NCBI GenBank assembly: GCA_964644675.1
Contig: CAZXWK010000003.1
Span: 1-64,000 of the forward strand
DNA from: CAZXWK01 sp964644675
GTDB taxonomy: Bacteria > Actinomycetota > Coriobacteriia > Anaerosomatales > JAAXUF01
Reading direction: 5' to 3'
Length of the DNA: 64,000 bases
Part shown: piece by piece, positions 8,540 to 16,350 of the stretch
Numbering within the stretch: the first letter of the stretch is position 1
Layout: each line of letters begins with the position of its first letter
Program-made: the position numbers and the translations under genes
Notes under the pieces: model-generated
Told to the model about the DNA's origin: nothing
The model's input: the letters and a program-made list of their open reading frames with translations, nothing else
Database searches by the model: none

Positions 8540-8639
8540 GAGTTGCTCCTTCTGACGAGCGGATTCCAGAGGGCATCATACCCGCGATGGGCGCACCGGC
8601 CATGTGCCCGCACCACACGACTGCGAAAGGCCGAACCAC

Positions 8640-9647
8640 ATGCAGACCTGGCAACGCGTCCGCGACTTCGTCACGAGCCGCTGGTTCGTCAAGACCGCCT
8701 TCCTCCTGTTCTTCGTCTTCGCCTGCGTTCAGCTGATGCGGTTCGCCGCGTGGGCTCGGGGCGAGGGGCCGTACGTGCCGCGTCCGGAGGCACCGGCCGG
8801 GCTGCTGCCCGTCGGGCACTTCACGAGCTTCTTCGCGCTGGTCCGGGGTGGCGGCTGGGACGTGCTTCTGCCGGCCGGCCTCGTCATCATCATCGCCGCG
8901 ATCAGCGTCTCGCTGCTGTTCAAGCGCGGCTTCTGCGGGTGGATATGCCCGGTGGGGACCGTGTGGGAGGCCTGCGCCTTGGGCGGCAGGAAGGTCCTCG
9001 GCCAGAACGTGCGCGTGCCTCGGTGGCTCGACCTGACCGGCCGGGCGTTCCGCTACGTGCTCACGGCCGCGGTCGTGTACATGCTGCTGTTCGTGGTCTC
9101 GCTGCAGGAAGCGGTCGGGTTCCGGACGTTCCCGTACATGTGGATCGCCGACATCAAGACGATCACGGTCATGCTCAACCCCGTCTACTTGCTCGTCGTG
9201 CTGCTCGCCGTGGTCCTCTCGGCGCTGTTCGGCGCGGTGTGGTGCCGCTATCTGTGCCCGGTCGGTGGCATCTACAGCGTGTTCGGGGTCGTCTCGCCGT
9301 GCACGGTCCACCGCGACGAGGAGACCTGCATCCACTGCAGCCGCTGCAGCAAGGCGTGCCACGCGTTCGTGGACGTCGAGACGAGCCGCTCCGTGCGCGA
9401 CACGGAGTGCGACGGGTGCATGGACTGCGTGAAGGTCTGTCCCGTTGACGGGTGTCTGGAAGCGAAAGCCGTGGGTCGCGTGAGCATCGCTCCCTGGGTC
9501 TGGCCGCTCCTGGTCGTCGGGCTGTGGCTCGCGATCTACGGGATCGCGAACCTGACCGGCAACTGGCATTCGCCCATCCCCGCCGATCAGTTCAAGGCGG
9601 TCATCCAGTCGGGGATCATCGAGCGCGAGAGCGTCCCGCAGCAGTAG
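8640..9647 (+). CDS. Membrane-bound polyferredoxin, NapH/NosR-type 4Fe-4S protein
   Basis: This 335-residue protein has about five membrane segments (near residues 15-35, 75-95, 135-155, 180-205 and 290-310). It carries the two CxxxCP motifs typical of NapH/NosR/CcoG electron-transfer proteins (FCGWICPVG and WCRYLCPVG) and, near residues 225-275, two [4Fe-4S] sets (CIHCSRCSKAC and CDGCMDCVKVCP). It should pass electrons between the membrane and a partner reductase. No partner enzyme is adjacent, so its pathway is unknown. The ATG at 8640 was preferred over an upstream in-frame GTG (8604) because it directly precedes the first membrane-proximal helix. Confidence 0.85.
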   Translation: MQTWQRVRDFVTSRWFVKTAFLLFFVFACVQLMRFAAWARGEGPYVPRPEAPAGLLPVGHFTSFFALVRGGGWDVLLPAGLVIIIAAISVSLLFKRGFCGWICPVGTVWEACALGGRKVLGQNVRVPRWLDLTGRAFRYVLTAAVVYMLLFVVSLQEAVGFRTFPYMWIADIKTITVMLNPVYLLVVLLAVVLSALFGAVWCRYLCPVGGIYSVFGVVSPCTVHRDEETCIHCSRCSKACHAFVDVETSRSVRDTECDGCMDCVKVCPVDGCLEAKAVGRVSIAPWVWPLLVVGLWLAIYGIANLTGNWHSPIPADQFKAVIQSGIIERESVPQQ

Positions 9648-9679
9648 CCGGAGCGGTCCGCCGCCACCACTTCCGCGCG

Positions 9680-9696
9680 GTCGAAGTGGATTCGAC
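9680..9696. repeat. Inverted repeat between the NapH-like gene and the synthase gene
   Basis: GTCGAA and TTCGAC form perfect 6-bp arms around a 5-base loop. It lies 33 bases after the NapH-like stop and just upstream of the -10 used by the next gene. It could be a weak terminator stem or a second regulatory site; there is no T-run. Confidence 0.45.
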
Positions 9697-9708
9697 GACG
9701 CGCTCGAG

Positions 9709-9737
9709 TGGTATCCTGTACACAAATCTGTGTACAG
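9709..9737 (+). promoter_or_regulatory. Extended -10 promoter overlapped by a perfect 22-bp operator
   Basis: TGgTATCCT at 9709-9717 is an extended -10 element. It runs into a perfect inverted repeat at 9716-9737 with arms CTGTACACA and TGTGTACAG around the spacer AATC. The expected transcription start (about 9724-9726) falls at the centre of the repeat, the classic position for a repressor operator. The cognate regulator is not next to it and cannot be named. Confidence 0.7.
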
Positions 9738-9779
9738 ACTGCCGCGCGCATGCCGGCGGACGGCCGAGGGGATGCCTTC

Positions 9780-10994
9780 ATGGTTGATGCGACCGCGACT
9801 CGGGACGGGATCGACGCGCGGCTCGACGAGTACCGTCGGCGCCGCGACGCGCTCAAGGACGCGAACCGCTACTTCTACCTCCAGCCGACCACGGGCAAGG
9901 TCAATCACCGCGTGACCATGGCCGACGGTCGCGACATGGTGATGCTCGCCTCGTACAGCTACCTCGGGCTCATCGGGCATCCGCGGATCGATCGGGCGGC
10001 CATCGAGGCCGTGGAGCGCTACGGCAGCGGCGCCGGCGGTGTCCGCCTGCTGACGGGCACGAGCGACCTGCACGAGCGCCTCGAGGCGCGCATCGCGTCG
10101 TTCACCAAGCGGGAGGACGCGTGCGTCTACTCCAGCGGCTACGTCACCAACGTCGCGATCATCACCGGGCTCACGGGCCCTGGTGACCTCATCCTCATGG
10201 ACAAGCTCGACCACGCCTCGATCGTGGACGGCGCTCTGCTCTCGGGCGCGAAGTGGCGGACGTACCGCCACAACGACATGGCCCACCTGGAGAAGCTGCT
10301 CGCCGAGGCAGCCGGCAAGCACAACACCGTCCTCGTCGTGGCGGACTCGGTGTTCTCTATGGATGGCGACGTCATGGACCTGCCGACCACCAAGGCGCTC
10401 TGCGAGCGCTACGGGGCCCGGCTCATGGTCGACGAGGCGCACTCGATCGGGTCGCTCGGCGCGACGGGACACGGGATCGAGGAGCACTTCGACATGGTCG
10501 GCTCGATCGACCTGAAGATGGGCACGCTCTCGAAGTCGATCCCGAGCGTCGGCGGCTACCTCGCGGGCGACCGCGACCTCGTGGACTACCAGCGGCACTA
10601 TTCGCGCCCCTTCATCTTCTCGGCGGCGCTTCCGCCCGCATCGACGGCGGCCGCGCTCGAGGCGCTCGACGTCATCGAGGACGAGCCGTGGCGCGTGCAG
10701 CGCCTGCACGAGATCCAGGCGCGCTACACCGAGGGGCTCAAGGCGCAGGGCTGGAACACGATGGACTCGACGACGTGCGTCGTACCGGTGCTTGTGGGGG
10801 ACGAGGCGCTCACGATGGACCTGACCCGGATGCTCTTCGACCGAGGAGTGTTCGTGTGCCCGATCGTGCATCCCGCCGTGCCGCGTGGGAGCGACCGCCT
10901 GCGGACGTGTTTGATGGCGACGCACACGGACGAGGACATCGCGCAGGTGCTGGACGCGTTCGAGGAGTCGGGCAAGGCGCTCGGCCTCATCTAG
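9780..10994 (+). CDS. PLP-dependent alpha-oxoamine synthase (CqsA/serine palmitoyltransferase/KBL-like)
   Basis: This 404-residue fold-type I aminotransferase condenses an amino acid with an acyl-CoA or acyl-ACP, as do 8-amino-7-oxononanoate synthase, 2-amino-3-ketobutyrate ligase, serine palmitoyltransferase and the CAI-1 autoinducer synthase CqsA. Landmarks are SYSYLGLIGHPRI, GSGAGGVRLLTGT, VDEAHSIGSLG and the PLP lysine Lys252 in GTLSKSIPSVGGYLAG. No biotin or threonine-degradation genes are adjacent, so BioF or Kbl is less likely than a lipid or signal-molecule role, but this is inference. GAGGG lies 9 bases before the chosen ATG. An operator-overlapped promoter shows that it is specifically regulated. 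Confidence 0.85.
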   Translation: MVDATATRDGIDARLDEYRRRRDALKDANRYFYLQPTTGKVNHRVTMADGRDMVMLASYSYLGLIGHPRIDRAAIEAVERYGSGAGGVRLLTGTSDLHERLEARIASFTKREDACVYSSGYVTNVAIITGLTGPGDLILMDKLDHASIVDGALLSGAKWRTYRHNDMAHLEKLLAEAAGKHNTVLVVADSVFSMDGDVMDLPTTKALCERYGARLMVDEAHSIGSLGATGHGIEEHFDMVGSIDLKMGTLSKSIPSVGGYLAGDRDLVDYQRHYSRPFIFSAALPPASTAAALEALDVIEDEPWRVQRLHEIQARYTEGLKAQGWNTMDSTTCVVPVLVGDEALTMDLTRMLFDRGVFVCPIVHPAVPRGSDRLRTCLMATHTDEDIAQVLDAFEESGKALGLI

Positions 10995-11030
10995 CGGGAG
11001 GAACCCTCCGGTTCGGGTCCCGCGCTCGGG

Positions 11031-11036
11031 TATACT
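11031..11036 (+). promoter_or_regulatory. Putative -10 element of the first GGDEF-HD-GYP gene
   Basis: TATACT lies 65 bases before the ATG at 11101. No convincing -35 is seen at the right distance. Confidence 0.4.
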
Positions 11037-11100
11037 TGCGGGCGGCAGAACGGGTGGTCCGCTTGCGGGGGTGACGCACGAGCGTGGGAGCCGGTCGCGC

Positions 11101-13260
11101 ATGAGCGCCGTGAGTGTACGCGGTCCCGAAGAGACTGCGGGACGGTTGCTCTCGGCTGCTCGCGTCGCCTATCTGCCGATCATCGTCGCGTTCTTCCTGA
11201 CTCGCGTCGCCGGGACGCCTGCCGCGTTCGCGAGCGCGCAACTCCTCTTCCTGCTGCCGGTGGCGGGCGCGTCCGCTGCGACGCTGTGGGCGTACCACGT
11301 CGGCCCGCACGGGGCCGAACGCCGCGCGTGGGGATTCCTCGCGCTCGTCGGCGCCCTGCTGTTCGTCGGAGAGTTCTACTTCAGCTACTACCAGCTCGCG
11401 GTTTCGCCGGCCGGACCTCCGTCGCCCTCGCTCTACGACCTCACGAACCTTCTCGCGGCGGCGGCCTACGTCGCGGCGATGTGGGTCGCGGCGGGGCTCG
11501 ACCGCATACCCCTGGCCGCTGCGGGGCGCTTGGCCGCAGACGCGGTCGCGGTGTTCGCCGTCGGCTACGCCTTCGTCTACCACCTGTGGATCAGCCGCCT
11601 GTATCCCAACGCCGGGTGGGAGTCGTGCGCGTTCTGGGCGGCATACTCGGTGATGGGGCTGGCGGTGCTCGGCGCGGGCCTGTGGGTTACCCGCGGGAAC
11701 CCCAAGGCGTTCACCGGCGCGAGAGGGCTGGTCGCCGGCGCGGCACTGGTCTTCTCGGCGGGGATGATCGCCGCGCCGGTCTGGCAGAATTCGAGCGGTC
11801 CACCGAGCACGTCGCTCGTCGAGGACGCGATCACCGGAGTGGTGTTCCTGTCGGGCTACTATCTGCTGCTTCTCGGCGGGCTCTCGCGTGTCGCGGGGAA
11901 GGACGAGCCCTGGCGTGCGTTCGCGCCGCCCGTGCGCGAGACCGAGTCGACGCTGGTGTCGACCGCTCTCGCCGCCTTCGTTCTTCTCGCGGTCGGGCTG
12001 ATCGGCCGTTGGGGCTACCTAGCGCAGGGCGGTGACGCCGAGAGCCTCCTCTACGTGGTCACGGGTACCGTGGCTACGCTCGCCGTCGTCGTGAGGACGT
12101 CGTTCCTGGCCGTCGAGGCCGGTCGGCTGCAGGTCACGTCCGAGACGGACCCGGTCACCGGAGCGCTGAACCATCGCGCATATCAGGAGCGCGGGAGCGC
12201 GGCGATGTCGCTCGCGGCACGTCGGGGCGAACCTGTGGTTCTCGCGATGCTCGACCTCGACGCGTTCGCCCGCGTGAACGCGTTGCTGGGTCACACCGAA
12301 GGCGACCGCGTGCTCGCGCTGGTGGCCTCCGCGCTCAAGGGGATCGCAGGCGAGCCGGGAAGCGTGTACCGGCTCACGGGCGACGAGTTCGCGGTGCTGG
12401 TCGTGGGCGTGCCGCCGTGGGAGCAGGCCGCGTTCGGCGCGCGGATCCTCGACGCCGTGAAGGCCGTGGATGCCCCCGCCGCGGTCACGATCACGGCGTC
12501 GGTGGGCGTCTCGGCGGTCGAGGGCCCGGACGACACTGCCGGCGGACTCTTGCGGCGTGCGGAGGCCGCGCAGGCCTGGGCGAAGTTCCACGGCAAGGCG
12601 CGCGTCGTGACCTACGACGATCGGATCGTGCGCGCTCTGGGCGTGGAGGAGCGGCTGCGCACGGCCGAGGAGGAGTCCCACGTCGGCATGGCGCGGGCTC
12701 TTTCGGCGGCGGCAGACGCGCGCGACCCGCAGAACTACTACCATTCGCGCAACGTGGCCGCGCTCTCGGTGCTGCTCGCCGAGGCGCTCGAGCTCGAGCC
12801 CGAACGCGTACGAGCCGTCGAGATGGCCGCGATGCTGCACGACGTCGGCAAGATCGCGCTCCCCGACGCGGTGCTCCGCAGCGGGCGCTTGAGCCCGGGA
12901 CAGGTCGCCGCGGGGCGTGAGCACGCCGCGCTGGGCGGGACGCTGTGCGAAGCGCTCGGCACGGAGGGCGTGCCGCGTTGGGTCCGGGCCCACCACGAGC
13001 GCTGGGACGGTGCCGGCTACCCCGACGGCTCACAGGGTGCCGACACTCCGCTCGAGGCGAGGATCATCGCGCTCGCCGACGCCTACGACGGGATGACCAC
13101 CGGCAAGCAGACGGGCAGCGCCATGTCGAAGGCTGCCGCGCTTCAGGAGATCGACCACGGTCTCGGCTCTCGATTCGACCCGCGACTGGCCGAGCTGTTC
13201 ATCAGCGTGGTGGGCGCGACGTCCACGCTCGGTTGGTCCGACGAGTGGCCGGGCGCATGA
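11101..13260 (+). CDS. Membrane GGDEF-HD-GYP protein with TGDEF variant
   Basis: This 719-residue protein has about eight hydrophobic segments (residues 20-330), a GGDEF domain (about 345-505) and a C-terminal HD-GYP domain (520-710). The diguanylate cyclase signature is TGDEF (near 426-430, in RLTGDEFAVL), first Gly replaced by Thr; related S/AGDEF variants can be active, so cyclase activity is uncertain. The phosphodiesterase half is intact: MLHDVGKIALPD near 579 and HHERWDGAGYPDG near 639. It should synthesise or sense and degrade cyclic di-GMP at the membrane. An upstream in-frame GTG (11071) is possible; the ATG at 11101 has GGGAG ten bases upstream. It overlaps its paralogue by ATGA. 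Confidence 0.88.
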   Translation: MSAVSVRGPEETAGRLLSAARVAYLPIIVAFFLTRVAGTPAAFASAQLLFLLPVAGASAATLWAYHVGPHGAERRAWGFLALVGALLFVGEFYFSYYQLAVSPAGPPSPSLYDLTNLLAAAAYVAAMWVAAGLDRIPLAAAGRLAADAVAVFAVGYAFVYHLWISRLYPNAGWESCAFWAAYSVMGLAVLGAGLWVTRGNPKAFTGARGLVAGAALVFSAGMIAAPVWQNSSGPPSTSLVEDAITGVVFLSGYYLLLLGGLSRVAGKDEPWRAFAPPVRETESTLVSTALAAFVLLAVGLIGRWGYLAQGGDAESLLYVVTGTVATLAVVVRTSFLAVEAGRLQVTSETDPVTGALNHRAYQERGSAAMSLAARRGEPVVLAMLDLDAFARVNALLGHTEGDRVLALVASALKGIAGEPGSVYRLTGDEFAVLVVGVPPWEQAAFGARILDAVKAVDAPAAVTITASVGVSAVEGPDDTAGGLLRRAEAAQAWAKFHGKARVVTYDDRIVRALGVEERLRTAEEESHVGMARALSAAADARDPQNYYHSRNVAALSVLLAEALELEPERVRAVEMAAMLHDVGKIALPDAVLRSGRLSPGQVAAGREHAALGGTLCEALGTEGVPRWVRAHHERWDGAGYPDGSQGADTPLEARIIALADAYDGMTTGKQTGSAMSKAAALQEIDHGLGSRFDPRLAELFISVVGATSTLGWSDEWPGA

Positions 13261-15419
13261 CGGGCATCGGGAACAGCGCGATTCGGCGCGCGACACGCGC
13301 GGGCGTGTGGCTCACGTTCGTCGTGCTCGTCGCGGCGTGGTGGGTCATCGTCAACTCCGAGCTGCCGACCAGCGCGAAGCAGGTGCTCGGCGACTCGGTC
13401 GTCTATCTGCTCCCTCTGGCCCTGGCGACCCTGACGGCGTTCGATCTCGCGCGCAAGACCGTGGAGGTCGAGCGCAGCTTCTGGCGCCTGCTCACGGCCT
13501 CGCTCGCGCTCGAGCTGGGTGTGGAGATCTACCTGACGCGGTATCTCGCGTTCGTGAGTCCCAACGGGCCGCAGCTGCCGGCGCCGTTCCAGGCGTTGCA
13601 GGTGGCGGCGCTGGTCATCTTCTCGATCATGCTCGTCACGATGACCACGTTCGAGTCGGCGCCGCTGCAGACACGCGCTCGTGTGTACGCGGACGGTCTC
13701 GGCGGGCTGATCGTGGTGGGCATCGCGGCGTACTGGTACTGGGTGTTCCCTCTGATCACGAGCGCGCCCGGCGGCTCGTGGCAGCTCGCTTCGGTGAGCA
13801 CGTGCTACGCGGTGCTCGGCGGCGTGATCCTGTCGTGCGCGGCGATCGCTGCGATCGGGTGGGGCGCGCGTCCGTGGCGGCCGTGGGAAGACCTGATGAT
13901 CGCATCGCTCGGCCTGTACGGACTGACCCAGCTCCTGTCGCCGCTGTGGATGACAGCGCTGCTTCAGAACACCGCCGAGTGGTCGGCGAGCCCGCTCACC
14001 GTCGCACTGGGTTTCGGCACCTATCTGTTCTTCGTCTCTGCTGTCTACCGATGGACCGAGCCGCCCGACGCGCCGCCGCTCGAGCGCTGGCCGGTCCCGC
14101 GGATGAGGTGGCGCTGGCTACCGACGGCCTACCAGGTGGCGCTCTCCGCGGCGCTTCCCGTCCTTGCGGTCGCGTCGGTCTATGCGGGAGACGTGCCCCA
14201 GGGCGTCCCCGTCATCGTCGCGACTACGGCGCTGGCGTCGGTGCTGATCGTGCGCTCGTGGCTGCTCGGACTCGAACGCACGCATCACCGTGAGGCGGCG
14301 ATCACCGATCCTGTCTCGGGCGCATACAACTACCGCTACCTGTACGAGCGGCTCACTCAGGATCTTGCGGAAGCTTCGGTGGCGACGGAGCCGGTCTCGC
14401 TGATCGTGATCGACGTCGATGAGTTCCAGGCGTTCGGCGTATCGGCGACCCGCGAAGCCGCGGACCTGTCGCGCCGGCTCGTGGCGCAGGCACTGCAGGA
14501 GGAGGCGGGCCCGGACTGCACCGTCTACCGTCTGGGTGGCGAGGAGTTCGCGGTCCTCGCGCCGGGACTCGACACTACCGGCGCTATCGCGCTCGCTCAC
14601 AGGGCGATCGCGTCCGCCCAGCGCGAGGTGTCGTCCGGTGGTGCGCCGGTCGGGTTCTCGGCGGGCGTCGCGTCGTTCCCCGCCGATGCGACCCAAGGGG
14701 ACGAACTGGTGGTGCGCGCCATCTCGGCACAGCAACTCGCGCGTTCCGCCGAGGACACCGACGTGGTCGCCTACGACGAGCGCGTGCTCCAATCCGCCGA
14801 TCCCATCGAGCGCTTGGCACGTGCGCGCCGTCGTTCGCACCGGGCGACCTTGCGCGCCCTCGCGGTCGCCGCCGATGCGCGGGACCCCGACACCGCCAAC
14901 CACTCCGAGAACGTCGCCGACCTGGCCACGGCGCTCGCGCTGGTGCTCGACATGTCTCAGGAGCAGACGCGAATCCTGCAGCTGGCGGCGCAGTTCCACG
15001 ACATCGGCAAGATCGGGATCGACGACGCCGTGCTGCTCAAGCAGGAGCCGCTCGACGAGCGCGAGCGGGCGAGCGTCGAGACGCACCCGGTTCTGGGCGC
15101 GCGCATGCTCGCGCCCGCTCAGTTCGACGACATCCTGCCCGCCGTCCGCCACCACCACGAGTGCTGGGACGGCACGGGTTATCCGGACCGGCTGAAGCGC
15201 TACGAGATCCCGCTGCACGCGCGCGTGATCGCGGTCTGCGACGCCTTCGACGCGATGACGTCGCACCGCCGCTACCGCGAGGCGATGACCGTGCCACAGG
15301 CGATCGCCGAGATCGAGCGGCAGGCCGGGACGCAGTTCGACCCCGATATCGCGCACGTCTTCGCGCGGATGGTGGGGCGGCTGCACGGCCAGTCGATCCG
15401 CGACAGCATCGGGACGTAG
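13257..15419 (+). CDS. Membrane GGDEF-HD-GYP protein with intact GGEEF
   Basis: This 720-residue paralogue of the preceding protein has the same order and nearly the same coordinates: seven to eight membrane helices, GGDEF at about 350-510 and HD-GYP at about 525-715. Here the signature is complete (RLGGEEFAVL near 426), and the HD-GYP motifs are QFHDIGKIGIDD near 580 and HHHECWDGTGYPD near 640. It is the better candidate of the pair for bifunctional cyclase plus phosphodiesterase activity. The ATG overlaps the upstream stop (ATGA), so both are made from one message, and they probably arose by tandem duplication. Confidence 0.9.
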   Translation: MTGIGNSAIRRATRAGVWLTFVVLVAAWWVIVNSELPTSAKQVLGDSVVYLLPLALATLTAFDLARKTVEVERSFWRLLTASLALELGVEIYLTRYLAFVSPNGPQLPAPFQALQVAALVIFSIMLVTMTTFESAPLQTRARVYADGLGGLIVVGIAAYWYWVFPLITSAPGGSWQLASVSTCYAVLGGVILSCAAIAAIGWGARPWRPWEDLMIASLGLYGLTQLLSPLWMTALLQNTAEWSASPLTVALGFGTYLFFVSAVYRWTEPPDAPPLERWPVPRMRWRWLPTAYQVALSAALPVLAVASVYAGDVPQGVPVIVATTALASVLIVRSWLLGLERTHHREAAITDPVSGAYNYRYLYERLTQDLAEASVATEPVSLIVIDVDEFQAFGVSATREAADLSRRLVAQALQEEAGPDCTVYRLGGEEFAVLAPGLDTTGAIALAHRAIASAQREVSSGGAPVGFSAGVASFPADATQGDELVVRAISAQQLARSAEDTDVVAYDERVLQSADPIERLARARRRSHRATLRALAVAADARDPDTANHSENVADLATALALVLDMSQEQTRILQLAAQFHDIGKIGIDDAVLLKQEPLDERERASVETHPVLGARMLAPAQFDDILPAVRHHHECWDGTGYPDRLKRYEIPLHARVIAVCDAFDAMTSHRRYREAMTVPQAIAEIERQAGTQFDPDIAHVFARMVGRLHGQSIRDSIGT

Positions 15420-15420
15420 G

Positions 15421-15455
15421 CGGCCCGCGAGCGGTCCGCCGCGACGTGCGGGCCG
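15421..15455. terminator. GC-rich hairpin between convergent genes
   Basis: CGGCCCGC at 15421-15428 pairs with GCGGGCCG at 15448-15455 (8 bp). The 19-base loop itself contains GCGG-T-CCGC-type complementarity. It sits between the HD-GYP gene and korB, which converge, so it could stop transcription in both directions; there is no T-run. Confidence 0.4.
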
Positions 15456-15465
15456 GCGCGCGTCC

Positions 15466-16350
15466 TCAGCTGAGCGCGTCGAGGAGCGTGCGGACGTCGC
15501 GGGGCTTCTCGGCGACCTCGAACCCAGGCGTGGCCGAGGCCGGGACGCCGTCCTCGTAGGTGGGCACGTCCTCGGCGCGGTAGTACACGCCGATGGGGAC
15601 TCGGCAGGTCTCGGGCGTGCACGTCAGGTCGTGGAAGGTCGTGAGCGACAGCTCGAACGCCTTGACGCGGTCGCCCTGGTCCCAGCCCTCGTCCTCGAGC
15701 TTGTAGACGCGCTCGCGGAACCACGCGAACGTGTTGAGCTTGTTCCAGGTGACGCAGGGCTGGAACACGTCTACGAGCGCGAATCCCTTGTGCGTGAGCG
15801 CCTGCTTGTAGAGCTCGGTGAGGTGCGGGATGTCGCCGGCGAAGCCGCGCGCCACGAAGGTCGCGCCTTCGGCGAGCGCGAGGCCGATGGGGTTCACGGG
15901 CTCCTCGAGCACGCCGCCCGGGGTGGACACGGTGCGCATCAGGTGGTCGGTCGTGGGCGAGGCCTGGCCTGTCGTGAGCCCGTAGATCTGGTTGTTGTGG
16001 GCGATGACGGTCAGGTCGGGGTTGCGCCGGATGGTGTGTATGAAGTGGCCCATACCCAGCCCGTAGCCGTCGCCGTCGCCCATCTCGACGATGACGTGCT
16101 GGTCGGGCCGCGTGAGGCGGTACGCCGTGGCCGGGGGCAGCGCGCGACCGTGAAGGGCGTGCATGCCCTGGACGTCGAGGAAGTCGGCGCCGTTGCCGTG
16201 GCAGCCGATGCCCCAGAACACCGCGAACTCGTGCTTCTCCCATCCCAGCTCGGAGAGTGCGCGCTTGAGCGCCTCCCACATGCCGTAGTTGCCGCAGCCG
16301 GGGCACCAGGTTGGCTTGATCGGTGTGGTGAACTCCTTGACCTCGGGCAT
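15466..16350 (-). CDS. korB: 2-oxoacid (2-oxoglutarate-type):ferredoxin oxidoreductase beta subunit
   Basis: The 294-residue beta subunit binds thiamine diphosphate and a [4Fe-4S] cluster and, with KorA, oxidises a 2-oxoacid to its CoA ester with ferredoxin. WCPGCGNYG and GIGCHGNGADF give conserved cysteines, and EMGDGDGYGLGMGHFIHTIRRN followed by NNQIYGLTTGQASPT is the TPP/Mg motif. The further cysteine expected in this family is in FQPCVTWN near residue 200. Its ATG shares one base with the korA stop. The fused korA partner makes 2-oxoglutarate the likeliest substrate, but related enzymes use other 2-oxoacids. Confidence 0.93.
   Translation of the reverse strand: MPEVKEFTTPIKPTWCPGCGNYGMWEALKRALSELGWEKHEFAVFWGIGCHGNGADFLDVQGMHALHGRALPPATAYRLTRPDQHVIVEMGDGDGYGLGMGHFIHTIRRNPDLTVIAHNNQIYGLTTGQASPTTDHLMRTVSTPGGVLEEPVNPIGLALAEGATFVARGFAGDIPHLTELYKQALTHKGFALVDVFQPCVTWNKLNTFAWFRERVYKLEDEGWDQGDRVKAFELSLTTFHDLTCTPETCRVPIGVYYRAEDVPTYEDGVPASATPGFEVAEKPRDVRTLLDALS

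Noticed and set aside
9680..9696. LexA (SOS) box
   Set aside because: The arms GTCGAA/TTCGAC and 5-base spacer do not fit the Gram-positive CGAAC-N4-GTTCG consensus.
7986..11102. Very long open frame on the minus strand (over 1000 codons) across three plus-strand genes and the DJ-1 gene
   Set aside because: It lies opposite well-recognised genes, has low-complexity His/Arg/Asp-rich composition and no domain; it is a by-product of high GC codon bias.
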